Below, piece after piece: positions 25,434 to 36,778 of a DNA stretch of 64,000 nt. Source of the DNA: Methylobacterium mesophilicum SR1.6/6. Lineage in GTDB: Bacteria; Pseudomonadota; Alphaproteobacteria; Rhizobiales; Beijerinckiaceae. The stretch covers positions 4,669,447-4,733,446 of the forward strand of contig NZ_CP043538.1 in the NCBI RefSeq assembly GCF_000364445.2. Reading direction: 5' to 3'. Position numbers and translations under genes: made by a program. Below the pieces are notes generated by a model. That model had not been told where the DNA came from. It saw only the letters and a program-made list of their open reading frames with translations, and searched no databases. Numbering within the stretch: the first letter of the stretch is position 1; every line of letters starts with the position of its first letter.

Positions 25434-27347
25434 TCAGGCCCGGAGATTCTCGAGCGGCACGCTGAGCCGCATCAGCAGGCCGCCCGGCGCCCAGTCGCGC
25501 TCCAGCTCTCCGTCGAGCTGTCCGGCGACGCTGCGCTCGGCGAGCACCGTCCCAAACCCCTTCCGGGAAGGTGCGCCGGTGACCGGGGGTCCGCCGGCCT
25601 CCTGCCACGTCAGGGTGTAGCGGTCCGCCTCCCGGCTGCCGCTCAGCGTGACGCCGCCCTCCTTGGTGGAGAGGCCGCCGTACTTCATGGCATTGGTGGC
25701 CTGCTCGTGCATGATCAGCGCCAGCGCCGTCGCGGTGCGCTCGCCGATCTCGGCGTCGTCGCCCGAGATCGCGACCCGGGCGCGGCCATCCTCGGCGTAG
25801 GCCGCCATGATCAGGCGCATGAGCCCGAACACCGTCTGGCCCGCCACCGCGGGGGCGCTCTCGGGCGAGTGCGGGCGGACATATTCGTGGGCCTGGGCCA
25901 GCGCCCCGAGCCGCTCGCGGAAGGCCGTGGCGAAGGGCTTGGCGGCCGGGTCGCTGCGCGCGGTGAGCGCCGCGAGGCCGCCGACCACCGCGAAGATGTT
26001 CTTGATCCGGTGCGACAGCTCGCGGATCAGCAGGTCGCGGGCCTCCTCGGCGCGCTTGGCCTCGCGCAGGTCGCGGGTGACGGTGGCGTGGCCGATCTCG
26101 GCGCCGGTGGGGTCGCGCACCTGGAAGATGTTGTAGAGGACCGCCACCGGCTCGCCCGTGCGGAAATGCCGGAAGGCCAGCTCGCCCTCCCAGTGGCCGT
26201 CCCGGCCCACCGCCGGCATCACGATCTCGGCCAGGATCCGGCGGCTCTCCTGCGTGAAGAAATCGGGGATCCGATGGCGGCGCGCGGCGGCGAGATCGGG
26301 CAGGCCGACCAGCGCCAGCGCCGCCTCGTTGAGATGGGTGATCTCGCCGTCCTGCGTCGAGAGGCCGATGAAGTCCTTCGAGGCCTCGACGATGGCGGCG
26401 AGCTTGCGGGCCTCGGCCTCGGTCCGCTTCAGGTCGTCGATGTCGGTGCAGGTGCCGAACCAGCGCTCGATCCGCCCCTCCGCGTCCCGGATCGGCATGG
26501 CGCGGCCGAGCGTCCACCGGTAGGCGCCGCTGTGGTGGCGCAGGCGGTACTCGATTTCGTAAGGCTCGCCGGTGGCGAGCGAATGGCGCCACCGGGCCCA
26601 GGCCCGGTCCTGATCCTCCGGGTGGAACACGTCGTTCCAGCCTTCGCCGTCGGTGGTGCCGTAAGGCACGCCGGTGAACTCGTACCAGCGGTCGTTGTAG
26701 TAGTCGTGGAACCCGTCGGGCTGCGTGGTCCAGACCATCTGGGGCATCGCCGCCGTCATCACGCGGAAGCGGCGCTCGCTGGCGGCGAGCTCCGCCTCGC
26801 GGGCCGCCACCTGCACGAGCGTCCGACGGTGGTCCAGCAGGCTCGAGATCTGGCGCGCCAGGGCCGTGAGCGTGGCGGTCTGTTCCGAGTCGAGACCGCC
26901 CGGCCGCGGGACCCGGTCGAGCACGCAGAGGGCGCCGAGGGGGATGCCCTGGGCCCCGCGGATCACCGCGCCGGCATAGAAGCGGAAGGCCGGCGCCCCA
27001 GTCACCAGCGGGTTCTCCACCGTCCGCGCATCGGCGGCCAGGTCGGGGATGATCAGCAGCTCGCCCGCCTCGATCGTGTGGGCGCAGACGGAGCAGTTGA
27101 TCGGCAGTTCGCGCTTGCCGAGGCCCACCTCCGACTTGAACCATTGCCGCTCGGCATCCACGAGGCTGACGAGGGCCACGGGGGCGCGGCAGACATGGGC
27201 GGCGACCCGGACGAGATCGTCGTAGAGCGGCTCCGGCTCCGTATCGAGGATCGCGAGATCATGCAGTTCCGCGATCCGGTCCGCGGTGCTCCAGGGCCCT
27301 ACGGTCGGTTCAGGAGCCGCGAGCGCGTGTGGTGCCGGCACTTTCAT
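25434..27347 (-). CDS. HWE-family sensor histidine kinase (GAF-PAS-PAS)
   Basis: A 637-residue cytoplasmic-type sensor kinase. Residues 20-175 form a GAF domain (CSVCAHTIEAGELLIIPDL and GIPLGALCVLD). Two PAS domains follow (PQMVWTTQPDGFHDYYNDRW with FHPEDQDRAW, and FIGLSTQDGEITHLNEAAL). The HWE kinase domain has the phospho-acceptor His in LIRELSHRIKNIFAVVGGLA, the N box HEQATNAMKYGGLS and the WxE-type TWQEAGGP. HWE kinases in Methylobacterium often feed the PhyR general stress response or act as light or redox sensors. It is followed one base later by a HAD gene. The start at 27347 gives the usual domain order. Confidence 0.9.
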   Translation of the reverse strand: MKVPAPHALAAPEPTVGPWSTADRIAELHDLAILDTEPEPLYDDLVRVAAHVCRAPVALVSLVDAERQWFKSEVGLGKRELPINCSVCAHTIEAGELLIIPDLAADARTVENPLVTGAPAFRFYAGAVIRGAQGIPLGALCVLDRVPRPGGLDSEQTATLTALARQISSLLDHRRTLVQVAAREAELAASERRFRVMTAAMPQMVWTTQPDGFHDYYNDRWYEFTGVPYGTTDGEGWNDVFHPEDQDRAWARWRHSLATGEPYEIEYRLRHHSGAYRWTLGRAMPIRDAEGRIERWFGTCTDIDDLKRTEAEARKLAAIVEASKDFIGLSTQDGEITHLNEAALALVGLPDLAAARRHRIPDFFTQESRRILAEIVMPAVGRDGHWEGELAFRHFRTGEPVAVLYNIFQVRDPTGAEIGHATVTRDLREAKRAEEARDLLIRELSHRIKNIFAVVGGLAALTARSDPAAKPFATAFRERLGALAQAHEYVRPHSPESAPAVAGQTVFGLMRLIMAAYAEDGRARVAISGDDAEIGERTATALALIMHEQATNAMKYGGLSTKEGGVTLSGSREADRYTLTWQEAGGPPVTGAPSRKGFGTVLAERSVAGQLDGELERDWAPGGLLMRLSVPLENLRA

Positions 27348-27432
27348 GGTCCGGCAATCACATAGGTGCCTTGCACCCCCCTGCCTAGGTGCCGCCGCGC
27401 TTTCCACACGCGGCGGCCGCCGGAGCGCCGCC

Positions 27433-28527
27433 TTACGCGGCGCGGGGCTCATCCGCGAGGGTCGGATAGTCGATGTAGCCCTCCGGTCCCTGGCTGTACC
27501 ACGTGGCCGCATTGTCCTTGTTGAGGGGCGCGCCCTTGGCGATGCGCGCGACGAGGTCGGGGTTGGCGATGAAGGTCCGGCCGAACGAGATCGCGTCGGC
27601 CTCGCCGGCATCCAGGACCTTCTGGCCGCTGGTCCCGTCGTAGTCGGCGTTGAGGATCATCGGGTTGCGGAACACGCGCCGCATCGCCGGGGCGATCGGC
27701 GGGTGGTCGGCCTTGCCAAAGGTGCCGTCGGGGCCCGGCTCACGCATCTCCAGGAAGGCGATGCCGACATCGGCGAGCGCCTGGGCGGCGGCCACGAACA
27801 AGGGCTCGGGGTTCGAGTCGTTGCAGCCCTGGATCGCGCCGTTGGGCGAGAGGCGCACGCCGGTGCGCTCGGGCCCGGCGACCTTCGCCACCGCCTCGGT
27901 CACCTCGCGCAGGAGCCGCACACGGTTCTCGATGGCGCCGCCATACCGGTCGGTGCGGTGATTGGTGCCGTCACGCAGGAACTCGTCGATCAGGTAGCCG
28001 TTCGCCGCGTGGATCTGCACCCCGTCGAAGCCGGCCGCCAGGGCGTTGGCGGTGGCGTGCTCGTAGTCGGCGAGCAGCCGCGGGATCTCGGCGACCTCCA
28101 GGGCGCGGGCCTCCGCGTAGGGCTTCTTGCCGGCATAGGTGTGAGCCTGGTCGGGCGCCGTGGTGGCGGAGGACGAGACGGGCTTGGCGCCGCCGAGGAA
28201 ATCCGGGTGGACCAGCCGGCCCATGTGCCAGATCTGGCAGACGATCTTGCCGCCCCTGTCGTGGACCGCCTTCACGATCGGCCGCCACGCGTCGACCTGG
28301 GCGTCGGACCAGATGCCCGGCGCGTAGGGCCAGCCGAGGCCCTCCTGGGAGATGCCGGTGGCCTCGGTGAGGATGAGGCCGGCGCCGGCACGCTGGGCGT
28401 AGTACTCGGCCATGATCGGAGTGGGCACGTGCTCGCGGGTGCCGCGGCCGCGGGTGAGGGGGGCCATGAAGATCCGGTTCTTCGCCTCGATGGCGCCGAT
28501 TCGGATCGGGTCGAGCAGGGACGGCAT
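27433..28527 (-). CDS. nemA: N-ethylmaleimide reductase / alkene reductase (OYE)
   Basis: An FMN-dependent ene-reductase of 364 residues. It begins SLLDPIRIGAIEAKNRIFMAPL, followed by TRGRG, the classical OYE start, and contains IVCQIWHMGRLVHPDFLG, then GVQIHAANGYLIDEFLRDGTN with the substrate His/Asn pair. NHRTDRYGGAIENR, PNGAIQGCNDSN and ISFGRTFIANPDLV follow. These match NemA/pentaerythritol-tetranitrate-reductase-type enzymes, which reduce electrophilic alkenes, maleimides and nitrate esters using NADPH. An upstream terminator for hppA lies beyond the start. No TetR-type nemR is adjacent. Confidence 0.92.
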   Translation of the reverse strand: MPSLLDPIRIGAIEAKNRIFMAPLTRGRGTREHVPTPIMAEYYAQRAGAGLILTEATGISQEGLGWPYAPGIWSDAQVDAWRPIVKAVHDRGGKIVCQIWHMGRLVHPDFLGGAKPVSSSATTAPDQAHTYAGKKPYAEARALEVAEIPRLLADYEHATANALAAGFDGVQIHAANGYLIDEFLRDGTNHRTDRYGGAIENRVRLLREVTEAVAKVAGPERTGVRLSPNGAIQGCNDSNPEPLFVAAAQALADVGIAFLEMREPGPDGTFGKADHPPIAPAMRRVFRNPMILNADYDGTSGQKVLDAGEADAISFGRTFIANPDLVARIAKGAPLNKDNAATWYSQGPEGYIDYPTLADEPRAA

Positions 28528-28675
28528 AGGGTACCTCGTGCTGGTGCGGCCGCGCCGCATCCGGTTTAATCCGCGGCCGAGGTGGCGCTGCGGCGCGGCG
28601 ATGCCAAGGTGCAGCGCAGCGGGCATGGCGGCGCCGTGCGGAGGCGCACATGGCGGGAGGCGCGCCAAAACGCGA

Positions 28676-28704
28676 AGGGCCGGGCTCGCGCGGAGCCCGG
28701 CCCT
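28676..28704 (-). terminator. Probable intrinsic terminator of hppA
   Basis: AGGGCCGGGCTC at 28676-28687 and GAGCCCGGCCCT at 28693-28704 form a perfect 12-bp stem with a 5-base loop, 28 bases past the hppA stop. Read on the minus strand, the stem is followed by TTCGCGTTTT, a weak U-tract. Confidence 0.75.
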
Positions 28705-28732
28705 CCCCTCTGCGTCAGGGACTTGGCAGCCC

Positions 28733-30877
<2,145 letters not shown>

Positions 30878-31425
30878 TCGACCGTCCTTGTTATTATCGT
30901 GCCTGGCGTGGGCTTGTGTTTGTCGAGCTTGGCCGCCGGAGGGCGGCGACGGGACGTGGCGCTCGGATTCGGGGCTTTCCTTCCCAGAACAAGGCCTTGA
31001 TTGCCAAACTTCGCCGGAGAGCGCAAACGGCGTCTTCGTGTTTTTCTGCGGCGCAGCGCGCGAATGCTGCACTGCACGACGACGGAGCCCGCCGATACAG
31101 GGAACTATTGTGCTGTTTTCGAGCGTGACGGCGGCGGACCGATCGAGCAAGGGCAGCGCGACGGGAGCGGGAAGCCGCGGATCGGACCGCCCCTCGATCC
31201 CTTCATCCTGGGGTACCGGAGCGGAGTGCGGGCCTCGACGGAGCCCTCCAGAGGTCGCGGCAATTCCGGGCGCCCACCTTCGAGGCCGCTGACGCGGGCA
31301 TCTCAGGATGCGGAGGTGGACTGGATCACGTCGGTGCCTCGGTCCGTGCGAGCGCGGCGAAGCGACGACGAAGCGGGCCGCGCCGACCGCGCGTTACCGG
31401 CCGGAGCGTTCAACCGGACAATGCG
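30878..31425. other. Intergenic region with degenerate palindromic element
   Basis: This 548-base gap is the upstream region of hppA and the downstream side of thiL. No coding gene is supported. It contains a degenerate copy of the dispersed palindrome (31204-31310), listed separately. Confidence 0.55.
31204..31310. repeat. Dispersed palindromic element, degenerate copy C
   Basis: CATCCTGGGGTACCGGAGCG at the left and ATCTCAGGATG at the right, with an internal GGGCCTCGACGG and CGAGGCCGCTGACGCGGGCA. The words match copies A and B read in reverse, with several substitutions. The arm homology is imperfect (CATCCTGGGGT against ATCTCAGGATG), so this is a decayed member. Confidence 0.55.
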
Positions 31426-32421
31426 TCAGAAGTGGCTGAACGCCCCGGCGGCGAATACGCGCGCGGTCCCGTCGTCCATGGCGAATCCGGGCGGCCCGTC
31501 GCCCGCCGTCACGGTGCCGATGGCGGCGATGGGGATCCCGGCCGCCGCCGCCTCGGCCTGGAAGGCTTCGAGCGTTCCCGGTGCCACCGTGCAGAGGATC
31601 TCGTAATCGTCACCGCCGGTGAGGACCGCCTCGATCAGGCCGGGCGCGGCCGCGCAGGCGAGGCGGGCCGCCTCCGAGAGCGGCACCGCCGCCACGTCGA
31701 TGCGGGCGCTGCGGCCCGAGCCCAGCATCTTGGCGAGGTCACCCGCGAGCCCGTCCGACACGTCCATGGCGGCGGTGGCGTGGTGGCGGACCGCTCGGGC
31801 CGCGGCGAGGCGTGGCCGGGGATGCAGGTAGCGGTCGGCCAGCGCGGCCCGCTGAGCCCGACCGAGGACGGCCACCCAGGGGGCGGCCGGCTCGAGGCGC
31901 ATCCGCAGGCCGAGGGCCGCGTCGCCGATCGTGCCGGTGACGCAGATCCGATCTCCGAGCCGGGCCGTGCCGCGCCGGACGATCGCGCCAGACGGCACTT
32001 CGCCCATCATGCTCACGCCGATCAGGGCCGGCCCGCCGGAGCGGACCGTGTCGCCGCCGAGCAGGGGGCAATCGGCCTCGACGGCCGCTTCCCCCAGCCC
32101 CGCCGCGAAGGCCGCCAGCCAGTCCTCGGTCCAGTCGCCGGGCAGCGCCAGGGTCAGCAGGAAGCCGCGCGGGACCGCGCCTTTGGCGGCGATGTCGGAG
32201 AGGTTCACCCCGAGGGCCTTGCGGGCGATCGAGGCCGGCGGATCGTCCGGGAAGTAGTGGATCCCCGCCACCACGGCGTCCGCGGTGAGGACGAGGTCGT
32301 GGCCGGGGGCCGGCGTCAGGATGGCGGCGTCGTCCCGGAGCCCGTCCGCGCCCGGCCCCGCCAGGGGGGCGAAGTAGCGGGCGATCAGCCCCTCCTCGGA
32401 GACGCGGGCCGGCCCGGCCAC
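31426..32421 (-). CDS. thiL: Thiamine-monophosphate kinase
   Basis: ThiL phosphorylates thiamine phosphate to thiamine diphosphate with ATP. The 331-residue product has GLRDDAAILTPAPGHDLVLTA and ALGVNLSDIAAKGAVP, the PurM-like metal and nucleotide-binding elements, then LLGGDTVRSGGP and AMDVSDGLAGDLAKM with the conserved DxSDGL. The C-terminal GGDDYEILCTV matches ThiL. It starts three bases past the nusB stop, in the thiL-nusB-ribH cluster conserved in many proteobacteria. The first ATG fits the family start. Confidence 0.94.
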   Translation of the reverse strand: MAGPARVSEEGLIARYFAPLAGPGADGLRDDAAILTPAPGHDLVLTADAVVAGIHYFPDDPPASIARKALGVNLSDIAAKGAVPRGFLLTLALPGDWTEDWLAAFAAGLGEAAVEADCPLLGGDTVRSGGPALIGVSMMGEVPSGAIVRRGTARLGDRICVTGTIGDAALGLRMRLEPAAPWVAVLGRAQRAALADRYLHPRPRLAAARAVRHHATAAMDVSDGLAGDLAKMLGSGRSARIDVAAVPLSEAARLACAAAPGLIEAVLTGGDDYEILCTVAPGTLEAFQAEAAAAGIPIAAIGTVTAGDGPPGFAMDDGTARVFAAGAFSHF

Positions 32422-32424
32422 CGG

Positions 32425-33060
32425 TCAGCCCTTCTGGGCCGGCGGCTTCCCGGGGAGCGGCTTGGCGGAGCCCGGCTTGTCCGCTCCAGGCTTGCCCGCT
32501 CCAGGCTTGCCCGCTCCCGGCTTGCCCGACCCCTTCGGGGCCGCGACCTCGCCCGGCCGGACGTCCCGGGCGAGCCGGTCGAGCACCGCGTTCACGAGGC
32601 CCGGCTCGTCGGCGGTGTAGAAGCTGTGCGCCACGTCGACATAGGCGGAGATCGCCGCCCCCACCGGCACGTCGGGCCGGAACATCAGCTCGTAGGCGCC
32701 CGCCCGCAGGATCGCCCGGAGCACGATCTCGATGCGGCGGAGCGGCCAGCCCTGGGCCAGCGCCTGATCGAGCTTCGGGTCGATCGCCCGCTGCTCCTCG
32801 ACGGTGCCGCGCAGGAGGTCGCGGAAGAAGGCGGTCTCGGCCTTCGGATGGGCGATCCCGTCGACCTCCTGGCCGATCCAGAACGCCTCGAACTCGGCGA
32901 GCGCGTCGAGGACGCCCTTGCCGGAGATGTCCATCTCGTAGAGCGCCTGCACGACGGCGAGGCGGGCGCCGCTGCGCGGGCTGATCTTGGCCGTGTCGGC
33001 GGCCCTGGGGGCGCCCTCCGGCCCGGCGTCGGTGGTCCCGGTCATGTCGGTTCCCGTCAT
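32425..33060 (-). CDS. nusB: Transcription antitermination protein NusB
   Basis: NusB binds boxA RNA with S10 to support rRNA antitermination. The 211-residue product has the family start [16 protein letters not shown] near residue 33, [16 protein letters not shown], and the C-terminal core [34 protein letters not shown]. After the NusB fold there is an unusual low-complexity tail of about 35 residues rich in [10 protein letters not shown] repeats, coded by a 15-base tandem repeat at about 32480-32527. Such tails occur in some Methylobacterium NusB but have no known role. The start at 33060 overlaps the ribH stop by 4 bases. Confidence 0.95.
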   Translation of the reverse strand: MTGTDMTGTTDAGPEGAPRAADTAKISPRSGARLAVVQALYEMDISGKGVLDALAEFEAFWIGQEVDGIAHPKAETAFFRDLLRGTVEEQRAIDPKLDQALAQGWPLRRIEIVLRAILRAGAYELMFRPDVPVGAAISAYVDVAHSFYTADEPGLVNAVLDRLARDVRPGEVAAPKGSGKPGAGKPGAGKPGADKPGSAKPLPGKPPAQKG

Positions 33061-33551
33061 CGCGTACGCGCCGCCTCGGCCGCGCGCTTGAGGGCGAGCA
33101 CCCCGAGCGCCGCCTCGGCCGCGCCGCCGCCCTTGTTCATCTCGGCGACCCGGGCGCGGGCCAGCGCCTGCGCCTCGGTCTCCACGGTGAGGATGCCGTT
33201 CCCCAGGGGCACGCGCCGCTGGACCGAGAGATCCATGAGCGCGCGGGCGCTCTCGCCGGCCACGATGTCGTAATGGCCGGTCTCGCCGCGGATCACGCAG
33301 CCGAGCGCCACCACGGCGTCGTAGGAGCCCGCATCGAGCAGGATCGCCACCGCGGCGGGGATCTCCAGGGCGCCCGGCACCGTGATCACGGTGGCCTGCG
33401 CGTCGGCGGCCTCGATCGCCGCGAGCGCGCCGGCGAGGAGCTCGTCGGCGATCACGTCGTAGTAGCGCGCCTCGACGACGAGGATGCGGGCGCCGGCGAG
33501 CGCCGGATCGGTGGGCTTCGGCGCCGAATCGGCGCGGGTATGGGCGACCAT
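33057..33551 (-). CDS. ribH: 6,7-dimethyl-8-ribityllumazine synthase
   Basis: Lumazine synthase condenses 5-amino-6-ribitylamino-uracil with 3,4-dihydroxy-2-butanone-4-phosphate to give the precursor of riboflavin. The 164-residue product shows [36 protein letters not shown] with the catalytic His, and [19 protein letters not shown]. The N-terminal 20 residues are a variable extension. It is the first gene of the ribH-nusB-thiL cluster, overlapping nusB by 4 bases. The rest of the riboflavin operon is not in the window. Confidence 0.95.
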   Translation of the reverse strand: MVAHTRADSAPKPTDPALAGARILVVEARYYDVIADELLAGALAAIEAADAQATVITVPGALEIPAAVAILLDAGSYDAVVALGCVIRGETGHYDIVAGESARALMDLSVQRRVPLGNGILTVETEAQALARARVAEMNKGGGAAEAALGVLALKRAAEAARTR

Positions 33552-33996
33552 GGCTCTCGTCGGCTCTCGTCCGGCCGGGTTTTCGGGGGTTGGCGGGCGG
33601 CGTGGCGGGCGCCCGCCCGGGGAGGACGGTTAGACCGAAGCGGCCGGCGCCACAAGCGGTGCCGCCGGTGCGGAGGGTGGCGCCGCGTCGCGCCGTCTCG
33701 TGCGGGGTCCCCGATCCGTCATGCGATCGCCGGTCCGGCGGGGACGCGTCGGCCCGACGGCCCTTGACCGACCCGCCCCGAGCCGGCGCGCGACCCCGCA
33801 CATGAGCGCCCCGGCGGTGCGCCGCGGCTCGCGCGCCGCGGTCGGCTACCGGGCTCCGCGTTCCGGGGGCCGGGGCCGGGCACGCGTCACGCGTTCGAGG
33901 CGGCCCGTGCCGCGCCGCGCGCTCGGCCAGAGGCCATCACCAGACACCGTGACCAGACACCGTGACCGGACGTCACCGAAGGGCTGCGGCCGGGCC
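33552..33996. other. Intergenic region between ribH and the cys operon
   Basis: These 445 bases carry the ribH promoter side and the end of the sulfate operon. There is no protein-like reading frame. A 13-base tandem repeat (ACCAGACACCGTG, two copies at 33939-33964, followed by a partial third ACCGGA) is the only notable structure. Confidence 0.5.
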
Positions 33997-35169
33997 TCAC
34001 CCGAAGACGTGGCCGCCGTTGATCCGAAGGCCCACCGGGTGCCCGGCCGGGTACCGGACGCCGTCGAAATCCTCGACGGCGAGGACGCGCCCCTCGGCAT
34101 CGGCCACCTCGATCCGCTGGCGACCCTGGCTCCGGTAGGAGCTGCGGACGGTGCCGGAGAGATGCGCCGCCTCCGGCTCGGCGAGCTGCAGCTGCCACGG
34201 CCGGACGTAGAGCTTGACCGGGCCGATCACCCCGGCCGGCGCCACCACGGGCGTCTCGCGGCCCCGGACCAGCACCCGGCCGCCCTCGGCGATCGCCTCC
34301 ACCTCGACGGAATCCCCTAAGAACTTCATCACGGTGGCCGAGGCCGGGTTCTCCTGCACCTCGTCGGGCGTGCCGACCTGCTCCAGACGGCCGCGATCGA
34401 GCACGGCCACCCGGTCGGACAGCTCCAGGGCCTCGTCCTGGTCGTGGGTCACGAAGATCGTGGTCTGGCCGGTGCGGTCGTGGATCTCGCGCAGCCAGCG
34501 GCGCAGGTCCTTCCGGACCTGGGCGTCGAGGGCGCCGAAGGGCTCGTCCAGCAGCAGCACCCGGGGCTCCACGGCGAGCGCCCGGGCGAGCGCCACCCGC
34601 TGGCGCTGGCCGCCGGAGAGCTGGGACGGGTAGCGGTCGCCGAAGCCCGAGAGGCGGATCAGGTCGAGCAGGTCGCCGACCCGGCGCTTGATCTCCGCCT
34701 TGGCCGGCCGGTCCGCCCGGCGCCGGGCGTTCAGCCCGTAGGCGATGTTGTCGGCCACGCTCATGTGCTTGAACAGGGCGTAGTGCTGGAACACGAAGCC
34801 GACGGCCCGCTCCTGCACGGCGAGACCCGTCGCGTCGTCGTCGCCGAACAGGATCCGGCCTCGGTCCGGCGCGTCGAGCCCGGCGATGATCCGCAGCAGC
34901 GTCGTCTTGCCCGAGCCCGAGGGGCCGAGCAGGCCGATCAGCTCGCCCGCCCGCACGTCGAGCGACAGGTCGTGCAGCACCGCCGCCGTGTCGAAGGTCT
35001 TCGAGACGTTCTCGACCCGGATCGCCGTGGAGGGACGCTCAGTGAGCCCGGCCGTGCGCGAGCTCGCCGGCGAAGCGCCATTCCAGGACGGATTTGAGGA
35101 CGAGGGTGATGAGGGCAAGGACGGCGAGGAGCGAAGCGACCGCGAAAGCGGCGACGAAGTTGTACTCAT
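33997..35169 (-). CDS. cysA: Sulfate/thiosulfate ABC transporter ATP-binding protein CysA
   Basis: CysA hydrolyses ATP to drive sulfate import. It has Walker [17 protein letters not shown], the Q-loop [20 protein letters not shown] signature [15 protein letters not shown], Walker [13 protein letters not shown] and switch [10 protein letters not shown]. The C-terminal TOBE-like domain has [11 protein letters not shown]. Homology begins around [12 protein letters not shown], near 35034. Upstream in frame there is only an ATG at 35169 and a TTG at 35118, both inside cysW, so either the two genes overlap by 80-131 bases, with a 40-residue Ser-rich leader, or an unrecognised start is used near 35040. 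Last gene of the operon. Confidence 0.93.
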   Translation of the reverse strand: MSTTSSPLSRSLRSSPSLPSSPSSSNPSWNGASPASSRTAGLTERPSTAIRVENVSKTFDTAAVLHDLSLDVRAGELIGLLGPSGSGKTTLLRIIAGLDAPDRGRILFGDDDATGLAVQERAVGFVFQHYALFKHMSVADNIAYGLNARRRADRPAKAEIKRRVGDLLDLIRLSGFGDRYPSQLSGGQRQRVALARALAVEPRVLLLDEPFGALDAQVRKDLRRWLREIHDRTGQTTIFVTHDQDEALELSDRVAVLDRGRLEQVGTPDEVQENPASATVMKFLGDSVEVEAIAEGGRVLVRGRETPVVAPAGVIGPVKLYVRPWQLQLAEPEAAHLSGTVRSSYRSQGRQRIEVADAEGRVLAVEDFDGVRYPAGHPVGLRINGGHVFG

Positions 35170-35920
35170 TGTAGAGGATCTCCACGTGAAGTGGGATGGT
35201 GTTGGTCAGGCCGCGGATGTGGCCCGACACCACCGAGACCGCGCCGAACTCGCCCATCGCCCGGGCATTGCAGAGGAGCACGCTGTAGAGCAGGCCCCAG
35301 CGGATGTTGGGCAGCGTCACCGTCCGGAACGCGTGCAGGCCCGACGCGCCGAGGGTGAGCGCCGCCTCCTCCTCGGCGGTGCCCTGCTCCTGCATCAGGG
35401 GGATCAGCTCGCGCGCGACGAATGGGAAGGTGACGAACACCGTCGCCAGCACGATGCCCGGCAGCGCGAACAGGATCTGGATCCCGTGATCGATCAGCCA
35501 GGTGCCGAACAGGCCCTGGGACCCGAACAGCAGCACGTAGATCATCCCGGACACCACCGGCGAGACCGAGAACGGCAGGTCGATCAGGGTGATCAGCAGG
35601 GATTTGCCGGGGAACTCGAACTTGGCGATCGCCCAGGACGCCGCCAGCCCGAACGCGAGGTTGAACGGCACCGCGATCGCCGCCACCGTGAGCGTCAGGC
35701 GGATCGCGCTCCAGGCATCGGGCTCGCGGAAGGCCTCCAGGAAGGCCGCGATCCCCTTCGAGAAGGCCTGGACGAAGACCGCGAAGAGCGGCAGCACCAG
35801 GAACAGCGCCAGGAACGCCACCGCGATGCCGATCAGGATCCCGCGTGTGGCCGCCCCCTCGGAGGCGACCGGCGCGGGCTTGGCGGCCGGCACGATGACG
35901 GGCGAGAAGATCTCAGACAT
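35039..35920 (-). CDS. cysW: Sulfate ABC transporter permease CysW
   Basis: CysW is one of two permeases of the sulfate/thiosulfate importer. The 293-residue protein has six hydrophobic segments with [19 protein letters not shown] and the EAA-like loop [27 protein letters not shown], facing CysA. The start [11 protein letters not shown] at 35920 lies in a short overlap (8 bases) with cysT. The C terminus overlaps the presumed 5' end of cysA. Start and length match the family. Confidence 0.93.
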   Translation of the reverse strand: MSEIFSPVIVPAAKPAPVASEGAATRGILIGIAVAFLALFLVLPLFAVFVQAFSKGIAAFLEAFREPDAWSAIRLTLTVAAIAVPFNLAFGLAASWAIAKFEFPGKSLLITLIDLPFSVSPVVSGMIYVLLFGSQGLFGTWLIDHGIQILFALPGIVLATVFVTFPFVARELIPLMQEQGTAEEEAALTLGASGLHAFRTVTLPNIRWGLLYSVLLCNARAMGEFGAVSVVSGHIRGLTNTIPLHVEILYNEYNFVAAFAVASLLAVLALITLVLKSVLEWRFAGELAHGRAH

Positions 35921-36767
35921 AGCCGAACCGCCTCCGGGACCAGGCCTGGATGAGGTTGATGGCGAGCAGCGTCAGGAACGAGATCCCGAGCATGATCGTG
36001 GCGATGGCGGCCGCGCCGCCGTAGTCGAACTCGGAGAGCTTGATGACGATCAGCAGGGGCGCGATCTCCGAGACGTAGGGCAGGTTGCCGGCGATGAAGA
36101 TGATCGAGCCGTACTCGCCGACGCCCCGGGCGAAGGCGAGGGCGAAGCCGGTGAGCACCGCGGGGATCAGCGGCGGCAGCACGACCCGGGTCAGCGTCGC
36201 GATGCGGGTCGCCCCGAGGGTCGCGGAGGCCTCCTCGATCTCCTTGTCGATCTCGGCGATCAGCGGCTGCACGGTCCGCACCGCGAAGGGCAGGCCGATG
36301 AACACCATGGCGATGAAGATGCCCACCGGCGTGTAGGCCGCCTGGATGCCGAGGCGGGCGAGCGGCGCGCCGAGCAGCCCGTCCGGCGCGTAGAGCGAGG
36401 CGAGCGCGATGCCGGCGACCGCGGTGGGCAGCGCGAAGGGCAGGTCGACGGCGGCGTCGACGAGCTTGCGCCCCGGGAAGCGGTAGCGCGTCAGAACCCA
36501 GGCCACCAGGAAGCCGAACACGGACGCGACGAGGGCGGCCACCGCCGAGACGCCGAAGCTGATCCGCAGGGCGCTCGCCACCCGCGGATCGGTGGCGACG
36601 TCCCAGATCCCCGAGAGCCCGAGCCCCGAGGCCTTCACCACCAGCCCGGCCAGCGGCAGCAGGACGATCAGGCCGAGGCAGGTCAGCGTGTAGCCGAAGG
36701 TGAACCCGAAGCCCGGGATCACGCTCGGCCGTCGGAAGGTCCATCGGGGACGGGGCGTCGCGACCAT
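35913..36767 (-). CDS. cysT: Sulfate ABC transporter permease CysT
   Basis: CysT (CysU) is the other membrane subunit of the sulfate importer. The 284-residue protein has six hydrophobic segments. The first is near [21 protein letters not shown], followed by [20 protein letters not shown]. The permease loop is [22 protein letters not shown], then [19 protein letters not shown]. It is separated from the upstream sbp gene by 11 bases and overlaps cysW by 8 bases. The order sbp-cysT-cysW-cysA matches the standard operon. Confidence 0.94.
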   Translation of the reverse strand: MVATPRPRWTFRRPSVIPGFGFTFGYTLTCLGLIVLLPLAGLVVKASGLGLSGIWDVATDPRVASALRISFGVSAVAALVASVFGFLVAWVLTRYRFPGRKLVDAAVDLPFALPTAVAGIALASLYAPDGLLGAPLARLGIQAAYTPVGIFIAMVFIGLPFAVRTVQPLIAEIDKEIEEASATLGATRIATLTRVVLPPLIPAVLTGFALAFARGVGEYGSIIFIAGNLPYVSEIAPLLIVIKLSEFDYGGAAAIATIMLGISFLTLLAINLIQAWSRRRFGYV

Positions 36768-36778
36768 GGTCTCAAGCC

